This document shows, piece by piece, positions 1 through 8,386 of a stretch of DNA of 64,000 nucleotides (its first letter is position 1; the number at the start of each line of letters is the position of its first letter). The notes below the pieces were generated by a model. It worked only from the letters and a program-made list of their open reading frames with translations, was not told the origin of the DNA and did no database searches. The stretch lies in contig NZ_AAXW01000011.1 of the NCBI RefSeq assembly GCF_000169335.1, positions 1 to 64,000 of the forward strand, written 5' to 3'. Made by a program: the position numbers and the translations under genes. The stretch comes from Crocosphaera chwakensis CCY0110 (GTDB taxonomy: Bacteria; Cyanobacteriota; Cyanobacteriia; Cyanobacteriales; Microcystaceae).

Positions 1-1949
1 CTGACCAATTTGATTGGACAACTTTTTCTTGGGATAGTGTGGATTTTGGTAGTGGATACGAATATATTGCTCTAAGATTTTGGACTAATGGTGTTGATGA
101 AACAGAGTTTCAAGCCATTGATAATGTAAGTGTCGGCTCTCTACCTCAAAATCCCAAAACTCCTCCTCAAGCCTACGACGATCATTTTGTTACACAAAAA
201 AATAATTCTTTAACTATACTAGGATCAGATTTATTAGCAAATGATTTAGATCCTAATGGCCAAATTCTCCAAATTACACAAGTTAATAATGCCAGTGATG
301 GTACTGTCTCTCTTGATAGTCAAGGTAATATTTTTTTTAACCCCAATGTCAATTTTGCTGGTGTTACCAGCTTTGACTATACGATACAGAATGAGCAAGG
401 ATTGTTGGATCATGCAACTGTAACCATCAATGTTGCTAATGATGTAGCCCTAGGAACTAACCTCAACGGTATTCATGATTGGTCTACTCAAGTTCCCTTT
501 ATTGATCGCTTTAAATCTTCTCGTCAGTGGATAACTCAGACAGACGGGGTTTGGGATACCAATGAAGATGAACTCTTGGATTTAGATGCAAATGGTTGGG
601 TTAAATCTTTACCAGCACTCGAAGACACACCCCAGTATAATTATGTGAGTACCATTTTTACACAGCTAGATCAAGGCCGATACATTGTTTTATACGAGGG
701 AGAAGGTGAAATTCAATATAAACTCGGTGGAAAAATTGATCAAGCTGCTTCTGTTCACGGCCGAGATGTCATTGATGCTAGTGACAACCTTGTCATAACA
801 ATTACTGAAACCGATCCCAATCAAACAGGGGATTACATTCGCAATATTCGCTTGATTCCCGAAGCTTATGAATCAACCTACGAAACACAAACATTTAACC
901 CAACTTTTCTAGAAAAAACTCAGCCTTTTGGTGCAGTTCGGTTTATGGATTGGATGGATACTAACCATTCAACTCAAGGAGAGTGGAATGAAAGACCTAC
1001 GTTAGATAGTTCCACTTGGTCAACCTCAGGCACACCAGTAGAAGTAATGGTCGAATTGGCTAATACCCTTGATATCGATCCCTGGTTTACTATGCCTCAT
1101 CTGGCTACGGATGAATATGTAACTAATTTCGCTACTTACGTCAGAGATAATCTTGAACCTGAACGAACCGTTTATGTTGAATATTCTAATGAAGTTTGGA
1201 ATTGGCAGTTTCAGCAAGCAAAATGGGTTGATCAACAAGCTAAAAATGATCCTAATTTCGATGGTAATTGGATGAATTGGTTTGGAAAACGAACCACTGA
1301 GATTACCCAAATTTGGGATCAAGTATTTGAGCAAACGGGTCAAAAAGAACAAGTAATTGGGGTGATGGCTGCTCAAGCAGCTAACCGATGGACAGCAGAA
1401 CAAGCCTTAAATTATGATTCTTGGTCTACTGAAAATAAAACCCATGCTGATTATGGTATTGATGCGATCGCTATTGCTCCTTATTTTGGTTTAAGTATCA
1501 ACAGTTCTAACGAGGCTGAAATAGAAAAGTGGAATCTGGATCAACTGTTTGATGAATTAACTCATGGAGGAGTTTTAAGTGATGGACATCCAGGGGGAGC
1601 ATTACAAAGATCGGCTGAATGGATAGAAAGTTATGCTAATTTAGCTAAACAAGAAGGGTTACAACTTTTGGCCTACGAAGGTGGACAGCATTTAGTGGCA
1701 TCTAATAATCAAACCATCACTGACCTATTCATAGAGGCTAACCGCGATCCTCGTATGGGTGAATTGTATAAAGAATATTTCAGTAATTGGTATCAGCAAG
1801 GGGGTGGGTTATTTATGAACTTTAACGATGTAGGCACACCTAGTAAATCGGGAAGTTGGGGAACTTTAGAATCCATTGATCAAGCTGGTTCTCCTAAATA
1901 CGATGCCCTGATGGACTTAATCAATAATGGCATTGAAACTGCTCAATAG
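1..1949 (+). CDS. Secreted cadherin-like / glycosidase-like protein, C-terminal part
   Basis: The reading frame is open to the left edge (codons begin at position 3), so this is the 3' part of a longer gene; the GTG at 39 is only an internal codon. The visible part starts with the end of a beta-sandwich (ligand or carbohydrate binding type), then a cadherin-like/Ig-like repeat of about 95 residues beginning near nucleotide 153 (pattern AYDDHF...ILGSDLLANDLDP...VTINV), then a region of about 450 residues that looks like a TIM-barrel glycoside hydrolase. Candidate catalytic acids are the Glu of the N-E pair in EYSNEVWN (about nt 1174-1200) and the Glu of YEGGQH (about nt 1672-1690), the spacing expected for clan GH-A. 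I infer an extracellular polysaccharide-acting enzyme; the family number and substrate cannot be told by eye. Confidence 0.75.
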   Translation, partial: DQFDWTTFSWDSVDFGSGYEYIALRFWTNGVDETEFQAIDNVSVGSLPQNPKTPPQAYDDHFVTQKNNSLTILGSDLLANDLDPNGQILQITQVNNASDGTVSLDSQGNIFFNPNVNFAGVTSFDYTIQNEQGLLDHATVTINVANDVALGTNLNGIHDWSTQVPFIDRFKSSRQWITQTDGVWDTNEDELLDLDANGWVKSLPALEDTPQYNYVSTIFTQLDQGRYIVLYEGEGEIQYKLGGKIDQAASVHGRDVIDASDNLVITITETDPNQTGDYIRNIRLIPEAYESTYETQTFNPTFLEKTQPFGAVRFMDWMDTNHSTQGEWNERPTLDSSTWSTSGTPVEVMVELANTLDIDPWFTMPHLATDEYVTNFATYVRDNLEPERTVYVEYSNEVWNWQFQQAKWVDQQAKNDPNFDGNWMNWFGKRTTEITQIWDQVFEQTGQKEQVIGVMAAQAANRWTAEQALNYDSWSTENKTHADYGIDAIAIAPYFGLSINSSNEAEIEKWNLDQLFDELTHGGVLSDGHPGGALQRSAEWIESYANLAKQEGLQLLAYEGGQHLVASNNQTITDLFIEANRDPRMGELYKEYFSNWYQQGGGLFMNFNDVGTPSKSGSWGTLESIDQAGSPKYDALMDLINNGIETAQ

Positions 1950-1956
1950 TTTGGCG

Positions 1957-1984
1957 GTAGAGACGTTTTCTCAAACGTCTCTAC
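1957..1984. terminator. Perfect 12-bp inverted repeat between convergent genes
   Basis: GTAGAGACGTTT, four-base loop TCTC, AAACGTCTCTAC. It sits between the ends of two convergent genes, so it may act as a two-way terminator. The arm sequence (GTAGAGACG...) is of a kind repeated in cyanobacterial intergenic DNA, so it may equally be a small palindromic repeat element. Confidence 0.6.
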
Positions 1985-1999
1985 TTCAATTAAAACGCT

Positions 2000-3082
2000 T
2001 CAAGAAGAAGCAATCACCGACTGAGGTTTAGCAAAAATCATCCGACCGGCAGAGGTTTGTAAGGCAGAGGTGACAACCACACCTAATTCTTCTCCGATGT
2101 ACTCTTTGCCTTCTTCTACTACTACCATCGTTCCATCTTCAAGATAACCTACCCCTTGGGTGGGTTCTTTGCCTAACTTGAGGATTTTTAGATCGATGGT
2201 GTCACCTGGCAAATAAATAGGACGAATAGCTTGGGCAATATCATTAACATTGAGAATGGTTACTTTTTGTAAGTTAGCCACTTTGCTCAAGTTGTAGTCA
2301 TTGGTCAAAAGGGTTCCATTGATCTCTTGGGCTAAATGGACTAACTTAGCATCAACTGTGGCAATATCTTCATAGTCAGCAGAATGAATAACGATTCTTT
2401 TAGGGAAAGATTCTTGCATTCTATTTAAGATATCTAACCCTCGTCGTCCCCTGACTCTTTTTTGATCATTACTACCGTCTGCTAACTGCTGTAATTCTTG
2501 TAAAACGAACTGAGGAATTAAAATTTGTCCTTCAATAAACCCCGTATGCAGCAATTGTTCAATACGACCATCAATGATACAACTGGTATCAACAATCTTG
2601 GTTGAGGCTGCCTGTAGAGTTCCTTCTGCTACTAAGAGGGTTTCAATACTATTCGGGTTGATCAGTCGTAAGAAAGTACGGCCATGGGTATCAGCTAAAC
2701 TAACCCCCATAAAGGAAAACACCACACTTCCTAAAATAGCTGTCATTGGTTTAATAAAGGCCAACTCCTTGGGGATAGGAAGCAGAAAAATAGGAGCTAA
2801 CATCAGATTAGCGATCAGTAAACCAATCACTAACCCGACAGCCCTAGTTAAAATGACTTCAATGGGTGTGGTACTAATACGGTTTTCTAAACGCCGATAC
2901 GTCGTCTGAGCGACCAATCCGAAGGCTAACCCCAAAATTGAGGTAAACCCTGCTGCTAACCACCGCAAAGCCTCAATATTAGAGATTTGTTCTTGTACTT
3001 CTACAGGAAGCAAATCAACGCTATCGAAGCCGACTCCGGCCGCTGCTAGGATAAATATGAGAATAATAATGGCATCAATCAT
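2000..3082 (-). CDS. Membrane PIN/TRAM domain protein (YacL type)
   Basis: A 360-residue protein with four hydrophobic segments (about residues 1-20, 40-60, 80-103, 110-130), then a PIN nuclease-like domain from about residue 162 with acidic residues in VDTSCIIDGR (Asp165, Asp171) and LLTNDYNL, and a C-terminal TRAM-like beta-barrel (about 285-355) that should bind RNA. This order is that of the Bacillus YacL/PilT-N-TRAM family, common in cyanobacteria. The cellular job is not established; a membrane-anchored RNase is the usual proposal. Starts at ATG with no close neighbour on the same strand. Confidence 0.85.
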   Translation of the reverse strand: MIDAIIILIFILAAAGVGFDSVDLLPVEVQEQISNIEALRWLAAGFTSILGLAFGLVAQTTYRRLENRISTTPIEVILTRAVGLVIGLLIANLMLAPIFLLPIPKELAFIKPMTAILGSVVFSFMGVSLADTHGRTFLRLINPNSIETLLVAEGTLQAASTKIVDTSCIIDGRIEQLLHTGFIEGQILIPQFVLQELQQLADGSNDQKRVRGRRGLDILNRMQESFPKRIVIHSADYEDIATVDAKLVHLAQEINGTLLTNDYNLSKVANLQKVTILNVNDIAQAIRPIYLPGDTIDLKILKLGKEPTQGVGYLEDGTMVVVEEGKEYIGEELGVVVTSALQTSAGRMIFAKPQSVIASS

Positions 3083-3275
3083 AGTTTTGATCTTAATCTA
3101 TAATTTTGGTAGTTGAGAAGAAAAAATTACAAGATTTTTCTACCTTATTCAGATTATTTTATCTATTATATCCCTCTCATCTAACTCATTCTTGTTGATT
3201 CTTAATCCATTGCTGACTATCTTACTCTGACCAGTTCAGTAATCTATCGAAAAATTTTACAACTTTTAAGAATCT

Positions 3276-4514
3276 ATGGAAAATTTTATGCCTATTTCAG
3301 CTTATCTTCATATTCCTTTTTGTCGTCGCCGTTGTTACTATTGTGATTTTCCTATCTCTGTTTTAGGAGATAAAACAAATACCAATCAATCGGGTTCTAT
3401 TGTAGAATATGCTCAGTTTTTATGCGAAGAAATCAAAATTACTCCTACTTGTCATCTACCTTTAGAAACAGTTTTTTTCGGAGGAGGGACTCCTTCTCTT
3501 TTACCTCCTCGTTATTTAGAAAAAATTTTGCTCACGTTAGATGAGCATTTTGGAATTGATGCTAATGCCGAAATTTCCATAGAAATGGACCCTGGAACTT
3601 TTACTTTAGAACAATTACACGATTATAAAAAGTTAGGAGTTAATCGTTTCAGCGTAGGCGTTCAATCTTTTAATGATAAATTATTAGAAAAATGTGGACG
3701 ATTTCATCGTTTGAAAGATATTGAACAGACAATTAATTTTATTTATCAAACTAATATTAAAAATTTTAGCCTTGATTTAATTTCTGGTCTTCCTTATCAA
3801 ACTTTAGAAACTTGGGAACTTTCCTTAGAACAAGCTATTACAATTAATCCCTCTCATATATCTTGTTATGATTTAGTATTAGAACCCGTGACAGCTTTTG
3901 GTAAACAATATAAACCAGGTAATTTTCCTTTACCGGACGATGAAGATACTTCCAAAATGTATAAAATAACTCAGCAAAAATTGACAAAAGCGGGGTATGA
4001 ACATTATGAAATTTCTAATTATGCCAAATTAGGTTATCAGTGTCGCCACAATCTTTTTTACTGGGAAAATAAACCTTATTATGGCTTTGGTATGGGCGCA
4101 GCAAGTTATACGAATAATCAAAGATTTACCCGCCCCAAAACTCGAAAAACTTACTATGAATGGGTCAAGCAATTAAAACTATCAGGTTATGTAATTTCTG
4201 CTTCTAATTTAAGCAGAGTTGACATTTTATTAGAAACTTTAATGTTAGGATTGAGATTAAAAAAAGGTATTAATCTATCAGAAATTAGTAACCGATTTGA
4301 GAAAGATATAATTGAAAAAATCTATCAGACTCTAATTCCTTACCATCAAGCCGAATTAGTTTACTTTAAAAATATAAATGATAATTTTATTACCGAAATA
4401 AATAACAATAGTTGGCAAAGTATCCATCGGATAATGCTAAGTGACCCTGATGGTTTTCTATTATCCAATACTATCTTAGCATCTTTATTCGATAAGCTAG
4501 AATCTATAGTCTAA
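3276..4514 (+). CDS. hemW: HemW-type radical SAM protein (heme chaperone / coproporphyrinogen oxidase-like)
   Basis: 412 residues. The radical SAM cluster motif CxxxCxxC is Cys16, Cys20, Cys23, in the HemW form followed by DF (CRRRCYYCDF). Downstream are FFGGGTPSLL, SIEMDPGT and RFSVGVQSF, all hallmarks of the HemN/HemW family. It is annotated as HemW because the CxxxCxxCxF form and the length of about 400 residues fit the heme chaperone rather than oxygen-independent coproporphyrinogen III dehydrogenase HemN. A second ATG at 3288 (MPISAYLHIPF) is an equally possible start and closer to the family N-terminus. A hairpin follows the stop. Confidence 0.88.
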   Translation: MENFMPISAYLHIPFCRRRCYYCDFPISVLGDKTNTNQSGSIVEYAQFLCEEIKITPTCHLPLETVFFGGGTPSLLPPRYLEKILLTLDEHFGIDANAEISIEMDPGTFTLEQLHDYKKLGVNRFSVGVQSFNDKLLEKCGRFHRLKDIEQTINFIYQTNIKNFSLDLISGLPYQTLETWELSLEQAITINPSHISCYDLVLEPVTAFGKQYKPGNFPLPDDEDTSKMYKITQQKLTKAGYEHYEISNYAKLGYQCRHNLFYWENKPYYGFGMGAASYTNNQRFTRPKTRKTYYEWVKQLKLSGYVISASNLSRVDILLETLMLGLRLKKGINLSEISNRFEKDIIEKIYQTLIPYHQAELVYFKNINDNFITEINNNSWQSIHRIMLSDPDGFLLSNTILASLFDKLESIV

Positions 4515-4528
4515 CTAAAGATAGAAAA

Positions 4529-4566
4529 AATATCAATGAGTGCAATTAGATTCATTTTTTGATATT
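4529..4566 (+). terminator. Imperfect hairpin after hemW
   Basis: AATATCAATGA pairs with TCATT(TTT)TTGATATT across a 12-base loop, with a T-rich bulge in the right arm. It lies 15 bases after the hemW stop. It is AT-rich and imperfect, so the terminator call is tentative. Confidence 0.4.
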
Positions 4567-4650
4567 ATAGAACAGATTATTATCTTTTTACTATCCAAAA
4601 ATAGTAGAAAGTGTAATTGAAACATAGAAAAAATTAGGAGGATAATTACT

Positions 4651-5133
4651 TTGTTAGACGAAAAAGCAAAAAAAACAATGCTGAGAAAAATTCCCCACGG
4701 ACTTTATATTTGTGGGGTTAAAGATGGGGAAAACTTGAATGGTTTTACCGTGAGTTGGTTAATGCAGAGTTCCTTTGAACCCCCTTTAGTGGTTAACTGT
4801 GTTAAAAAAGATTCTGGTTCCCATGAAATGCTCAAAAAAAACGGCGTTTTCTCCATCAGTTTTTTAGAAGACGGACAAAAAGAGTTAGCTGCTAAATTTT
4901 TTAAACCTCAAAGTCGTGTGGGTAATAAATTTGAAGATGTGGAATTTTATGAAGGGGAAAAAACAGGATGCCCTATCATTAAAGATTCTTTAGGCTATGT
5001 AGAATGTCAAGTAGTAGGCTCAGTCGAAAAAGGAGATCATACTGTTTATGTTGGTGAAGTTATTAGTGCAGGAATACACCGAGAAGGAAAAGCTTTGAAC
5101 TTAGAAAGTACAGGATGGCAATACGGTGGTTAA
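4651..5133 (+). CDS. Flavin reductase-like FMN-binding protein
   Basis: 160 residues. The start is TTG at 4651, chosen because TAGGAGGAT ends 8-9 bases upstream; the next ATG (4678) has no such site and would cut the conserved N-terminus. The sequence RKIPHGLYICGVKDG...NGFTVSWLMQSSFEPPLVVNCVKKDSGSH is typical of the flavin-reductase-like domain that binds FMN and also ends cyanobacterial flavodiiron proteins; here it stands alone without the diiron or flavodoxin parts. It probably moves electrons from NAD(P)H to flavin in the cytoplasm. The partner is unknown. The next gene, a tautomerase, follows on the same strand after 62 bases. Confidence 0.85.
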   Translation: MLDEKAKKTMLRKIPHGLYICGVKDGENLNGFTVSWLMQSSFEPPLVVNCVKKDSGSHEMLKKNGVFSISFLEDGQKELAAKFFKPQSRVGNKFEDVEFYEGEKTGCPIIKDSLGYVECQVVGSVEKGDHTVYVGEVISAGIHREGKALNLESTGWQYGG

Positions 5134-5195
5134 TGCTATAAAAAATTAAAAATCAGAAACCAAAAGTTATCAATTACTAGAAAATAGAACACGTC

Positions 5196-5546
5196 ATGCC
5201 ATTAATTCAAGTAAAAACATCAGTTTCTCAACCAGAATCAAGCGTTATTGAATCTTTGCTAACAACTTTATCAGCTAAATTAGCACAACACTTAGGTAAA
5301 CCTGAATCCTATGTGATGACTTCTTTTGACTCAGATATTAAGATGACTTTTTCAGGAACTTTTGATCCCGTTTGCTACCTAGAAGTTAAAAGTGTGGGTA
5401 ATATGAGTCCTTCTCAAACTAAAGCCATGAGCGATGATTTTTGTCAAGTTATTGAAGATAAATTAGGAGTTGATAAAAATCGGACTTATATCGAATTTGC
5501 TGATGCTAAAGGTAGTATGTGGGGATGGAATGGGAGGACATTTTAG
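5196..5546 (+). CDS. MIF/tautomerase superfamily protein
   Basis: 116 residues beginning MPLIQVKTSV. The Pro after the initiator Met is the catalytic base of the tautomerase superfamily. The length, the YVMTSF segment, the central CYLEVKSVG and the C-terminal YIEFADAKGSMWGWNGRTF match the macrophage migration inhibitory factor (phenylpyruvate tautomerase) branch, which occurs in cyanobacteria. The physiological substrate in bacteria is not known. It sits just behind the flavin reductase gene and may share its transcript. Confidence 0.88.
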   Translation: MPLIQVKTSVSQPESSVIESLLTTLSAKLAQHLGKPESYVMTSFDSDIKMTFSGTFDPVCYLEVKSVGNMSPSQTKAMSDDFCQVIEDKLGVDKNRTYIEFADAKGSMWGWNGRTF

Positions 5547-5577
5547 TTAGTTCAAAATTCATTCTAAAAAATTTCAA

Positions 5578-5632
5578 TTGATTAAGGGAGGGAAATATTA
5601 TTACAATAAATGAATAAACCCTCCTTGATCAA
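5578..5632. repeat. Long-looped inverted repeat after the tautomerase gene
   Basis: TTGATTAAGGGAGGG (5578-5592) pairs with CCCTCCTTGATCAA (5619-5632) with one bulge and one G-U type mismatch across a loop of 26 bases. It lies 31 bases after the tautomerase stop and could end its transcript, though no T-run follows directly. Confidence 0.4.
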
Positions 5633-5692
5633 AAGGTATATCATTAATCAAGGCTTTTGACTCGTTTATTGTTGACATAAAGTCTATTATTA

Positions 5693-5721
5693 TTGGGTTT
5701 CATTCCTCAACCCAACCTACC
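5693..5721 (+). repeat. Small hairpin repeat, copy 1
   Basis: A 29-base element beginning TTGGGTTTCATTCCTC and ending AACCCAACCTACC, with an internal 7-bp stem TTGGGTT/AACCCAA. An inverted copy lies at 6796-6823 with 25 of 28 bases the same. Such GGGTTTCGTTCCTCAACCC elements are common between cyanobacterial genes. Confidence 0.6.
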
Positions 5722-5741
5722 AACTACCTCAAAATTTTGTT

Positions 5742-6005
5742 ATGAATTATCAAGATATTATTACCATTGAACCAGGAAAGCGAGGGGGTAAACCTTGTAT
5801 TCGGGGAATGCGGATAACTGTTTATGATGTATTAGGATGGTTAGCTTCAGGGATGTCTCATGAGGAAATTTTAGATGATTTTCCAGAGTTGACAGAAGAA
5901 GATATTAAAGCGTGTTTAGAATTTGCTGCTAACCGAGAACGTCATCGCCTCGCTGTTGAAGTTGACGACAATATTCTAACCCAATTCCTCGATTTGCTCC
6001 TGTAA
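5742..6005 (+). CDS. DUF433 antitoxin-like DNA-binding protein, orphan
   Basis: 87 residues; IITIEPGKRGGKPCIRGMRITVYDVLGWLASGMSHEEILDDFPELTEEDIKACL is the DUF433 signature, a winged-helix-like domain found in VapB-type antitoxins. DUF433 genes normally sit just before a PIN-like (DUF5615) toxin gene. Here the 285 bases that follow hold no toxin reading frame, so the gene is an orphan; it may act as a solo regulator or be left over from a lost pair. Starts at ATG 20 bases after the small hairpin repeat. Confidence 0.85.
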   Translation: MNYQDIITIEPGKRGGKPCIRGMRITVYDVLGWLASGMSHEEILDDFPELTEEDIKACLEFAANRERHRLAVEVDDNILTQFLDLLL

Positions 6006-6290
6006 TTAAATAAGTCCCCATTTTATATTTTTATATGGATTCTCAAAACATTTAATCTTTTTATTTCTTTGGCTAAGTTATTGATACTGATGATAACACT
6101 AACAGGTTTGTTCAATCTTGAGTGCGATCGCTATTTTTGAAACACGATTTGCTTTAATTTATCTTGCGATCGCTTCTATTAGCGTTCTTCCAGCGCATTT
6201 ACCCCCTCAATAGACCAGTACAACCATCACCAAGGCAAAATCTCACCATTAGAATGCCAAAAACTACCAGTATTTTCTAAATTTAATTGA
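6006..6290. other. Gap with HIP1 octamers and no supported gene
   Basis: Holds two GCGATCGC-type sites and short open stretches only. On the minus strand the 6227-6290 part is open in a frame different from the stop of the next gene (see findings). Confidence 0.5.
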
Positions 6291-6752
6291 TCAATATTTG
6301 TTTTTAACCATAGATTTTGCCCATCGACGCTGAAATTCTTCTTGAACCTCTACATCAACTGGTTCAACATCTTCTCCAAAATCAAAAATACTTACTAAGT
6401 GTTGGCGACTGGGAAAAATACCAATTTCCGCTTTGTAAATTTTTAAACCTAAACCCATATCTACTGCCATTCCTGTCATGACAACTTTCCGACTTGCGCC
6501 GTAACACATTGGATAAAGATTTATTTTGGCTAATTGTTCTCGAACTCTTTTGAAAGATTCCCAAAAAATAAAATCAATACATTCGATCTTTCCACCAGCC
6601 CAAAGCAACTTAATTCTACATTCTGTACGTCTCCGATTATCTTCAGTCCAATCTTTGCAACTAAGCTCAACCCTTGCAGACAATAAATTCCCTTCTTCGT
6701 CTCTAAGTAAAATGTCACGATGACTTAAAGATTTTTCTAAAATGTTTGGCAT
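6291..6752 (-). CDS. Hypothetical protein, 153 residues
   Basis: I do not recognise the family. The protein opens MPNILEKSLSHRDILLRDEEGNLLSARVEL, has no signal peptide or membrane segment, is rich in charged residues and has a central CYGASRKVVMTGMAVDMGLGLKIYKAEIG stretch that looks like a beta-strand core. The C-terminus EFQRRWAKSMVKNKY is basic. Composition and codon use look genuine. A different frame stays open for another 60 bases past the stop and reads like protein (ending NTGSFWHSNGEILPW), so the C-terminus may have been changed by a frameshift. Confidence 0.6.
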   Translation of the reverse strand: MPNILEKSLSHRDILLRDEEGNLLSARVELSCKDWTEDNRRRTECRIKLLWAGGKIECIDFIFWESFKRVREQLAKINLYPMCYGASRKVVMTGMAVDMGLGLKIYKAEIGIFPSRQHLVSIFDFGEDVEPVDVEVQEEFQRRWAKSMVKNKY

Positions 6753-6795
6753 ATAATTTTGACAATCTAGTTTTTATCCATTAATTCATCAGTGC

Positions 6796-6823
6796 GTAGG
6801 TTAGGTAGAGGAACGAAACCCAA
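6796..6823 (-). repeat. Small hairpin repeat, copy 2 (inverted)
   Basis: Reverse-complement relative of the element at 5693-5721 (25/28 identical). The two copies bracket the DUF433 gene and the hypothetical gene. Confidence 0.55.
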
Positions 6824-6859
6824 CATAACTAATTATTCCTAAGTTTCTAACAAGTTGGT

Positions 6860-7588
6860 TCATTCTTGGGGATAACGTTCCCATAAATCTGTTGTTCGGT
6901 GCAAACTGCAATGATTTCCTTCCCCTAAAATAAGATGATCAATCAGAGGAATACGAATCAACTGCATTCCTTGTAATAATTGTTCTGTTAAATCTAAATC
7001 TTGTTGTGAGGGTTCAACATTGCCAGACGGATGATTATGAGCCACAATTAAAGCGTTTGCTCCTTGTTTGAGGGTTTCTCGAAAAATTTCAGCCGGATCA
7101 ACTAGAGTTTCTGTAGCGGTTCCAATAGTGATCACTTTCGTTCCTAAGAGTCGGTATTTACTGTCTAAAAAAACAGCAGCAAAATGTTCTCGTCTCTCCC
7201 ACATCAAGTCATGACTTAAAGCAGCCACAGCAGCTTCAGGACTATCAATGGTTACTCGTTCAAGGGGACGCACCTGAAAGGTTCGTTTTCCTAATTCTAC
7301 TGCAGCAATAATGGTTGTCGCTTTCGCCGGTCCAATACCATCAATACTCATTAATTCGTGGGGACTAATGTCTCGTAAAATATCGAGAGGATCACGTCGA
7401 TGTTTGCTTAATTCTTGTAGAATATGATGGCCTAATCCTACAGCAGAGAGTTTCCCTTTTCCCTGTCCTGTTCCGAGTAAAATGGCTAAGAGTTCAGCAG
7501 TGGCCAAATTTTTAGCTCCTACCGCCATTAAACGCTCACGGGGTCGTTCGCTGCAAGGAATATCAGCAATTCTTAAATGATAGGTCAT
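6860..7588 (-). CDS. radC: RadC family JAB/MPN metalloprotein
   Basis: 242 residues. The N-terminal part holds a helix-hairpin-helix like segment (LMSIDGIGPAKATTIIAAVELGKR, about residues 80-103). The C-terminal JAB1/MPN+ domain has the zinc-binding HNHPSGNVEPSQQD motif. This is the full-length RadC family (UPF0758). The name comes from an old radiation phenotype later assigned elsewhere; the true role is unsettled. It lies on its own, ATG start MTYHLRIADIP. Confidence 0.92.
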   Translation of the reverse strand: MTYHLRIADIPCSERPRERLMAVGAKNLATAELLAILLGTGQGKGKLSAVGLGHHILQELSKHRRDPLDILRDISPHELMSIDGIGPAKATTIIAAVELGKRTFQVRPLERVTIDSPEAAVAALSHDLMWERREHFAAVFLDSKYRLLGTKVITIGTATETLVDPAEIFRETLKQGANALIVAHNHPSGNVEPSQQDLDLTEQLLQGMQLIRIPLIDHLILGEGNHCSLHRTTDLWERYPQE

Positions 7589-7670
7589 ACTCAGTTAAAA
7601 AGGAGCAATACATTATGCTCATATTGTCCTGTTTTAACTGATTTTTTAGCAAATGTCTGTGATCTGATGA

Positions 7671-7844
7671 TTATTCACCACATTCGCATCCGTGATGAGA
7701 ACAACCTGCACCGTTGGGATGTCCATTCGCACAAGCATCACCGCAGTAATATTTTCCTTCTTTTTGGACAGCATCGCTAATAGAAACAATACAGTTACAA
7801 GAAGGACAAGCACATTTCATTTGAGTTACAGTAGCTGATGTCAT
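7671..7844 (-). CDS. smtA: SmtA-type metallothionein
   Basis: A 57-residue protein. It begins MTSATVTQMKCACPSCNC and contains KYYCGDACANGH and GCSHHGCECGE. There are nine cysteines and three histidines, in CxC, CxxC and CxCG arrangements that align residue by residue with the Synechococcus PCC 7942 zinc/cadmium metallothionein SmtA, including YYC-x2-ACA-x-GH. It should bind zinc and cadmium in the cytoplasm. I searched the 140 bases upstream for an SmtB-type inverted repeat (TGAACA...TGTTCA) and did not see a convincing one, and no smtB gene lies next to it. The ribosome site (GGATGAT) is weak. Confidence 0.93.
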   Translation of the reverse strand: MTSATVTQMKCACPSCNCIVSISDAVQKEGKYYCGDACANGHPNGAGCSHHGCECGE

Positions 7845-7984
7845 AACTAATCATCCAATAACAATCTATTTTTATTTAAACCGATCATTAGGGTTGATTC
7901 CAAGAGATTGAGATGAATTTTAATGTGTAGTTTTTGGTTGAAATTAATACAGTAGAAATTAGAGGATTATGATATGTGTAAAAC

Positions 7985-8386
7985 TTACCGAAGAACAGAC
8001 AAATACATATCGGGAAGATTGATCTTATTTGCTACTATCTTTAAAATTTTGAATACTTGAGACGTTTTTAAGGGTTTTCCTAATTTATCACTAAATAAAA
8101 AGTCTGATGATTGAGTTTTATATCCGTTGAGATATACGGTCAAATAAGGCCGTAATTTAGTAATAATGGGGACTTTTTTTGTTGTGTGTAAGGTAGAGTC
8201 CTCAATGATAATTACTTCAGACGTGATATCCTGTTTTTGTAAGGATAAAATATCTTCAATTCTAGACGTGGTGAAGTAAGCTAAAGCAACAATAGTTCTA
8301 TATTGAAGGGGTAAAACTCTTAAAAATTCTTCTAAGAGGGAAATTTCAGGTTTCCATAGTCGAGGAGTCAGCAGGGTATTCAACAT
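7985..8386 (-). pseudogene. Truncated tyrosine recombinase / integrase fragment
   Basis: About 133 residues from the likely start MLNTLLTPRLW (a longer frame opens at 8449). The segment YRTIVALAYFTTSRIEDILSLQKQDI carries the box I arginine region of tyrosine recombinases, followed by the beta-hairpin (IIIEDSTLHTTKKVPII) and a DFLFSDKLGKPLKTSQVFKIL stretch. The frame stops at NLPDMYLSVLR, before the HxxR-H/W and the nucleophilic Tyr. I looked in the other two frames downstream and saw no continuation. It is therefore probably a decayed integrase, or less likely a small DNA-binding derivative. It follows rsmA on the same strand. Confidence 0.6.

Noticed and set aside
1026..1403. Minus-strand 125-codon open frame inside the glycosidase gene
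   Set aside because: Antisense to a clear coding region, with low-complexity translation and no family features.
6121..6213. Short open stretch after the DUF433 gene as a remnant of a DUF5615 toxin
   Set aside because: The translation (ending SVLPAHLPPQ) has no convincing match to the toxin core or its acidic residues.
7577..7780. 67-codon plus-strand frame over the metallothionein gene
   Set aside because: It is antisense to the SmtA homologue, which explains the His/Cys-like composition.
7845..7984. SmtB operator upstream of the metallothionein gene
   Set aside because: No 12-2-12 type inverted repeat or TGAACA/TGTTCA pair could be found.
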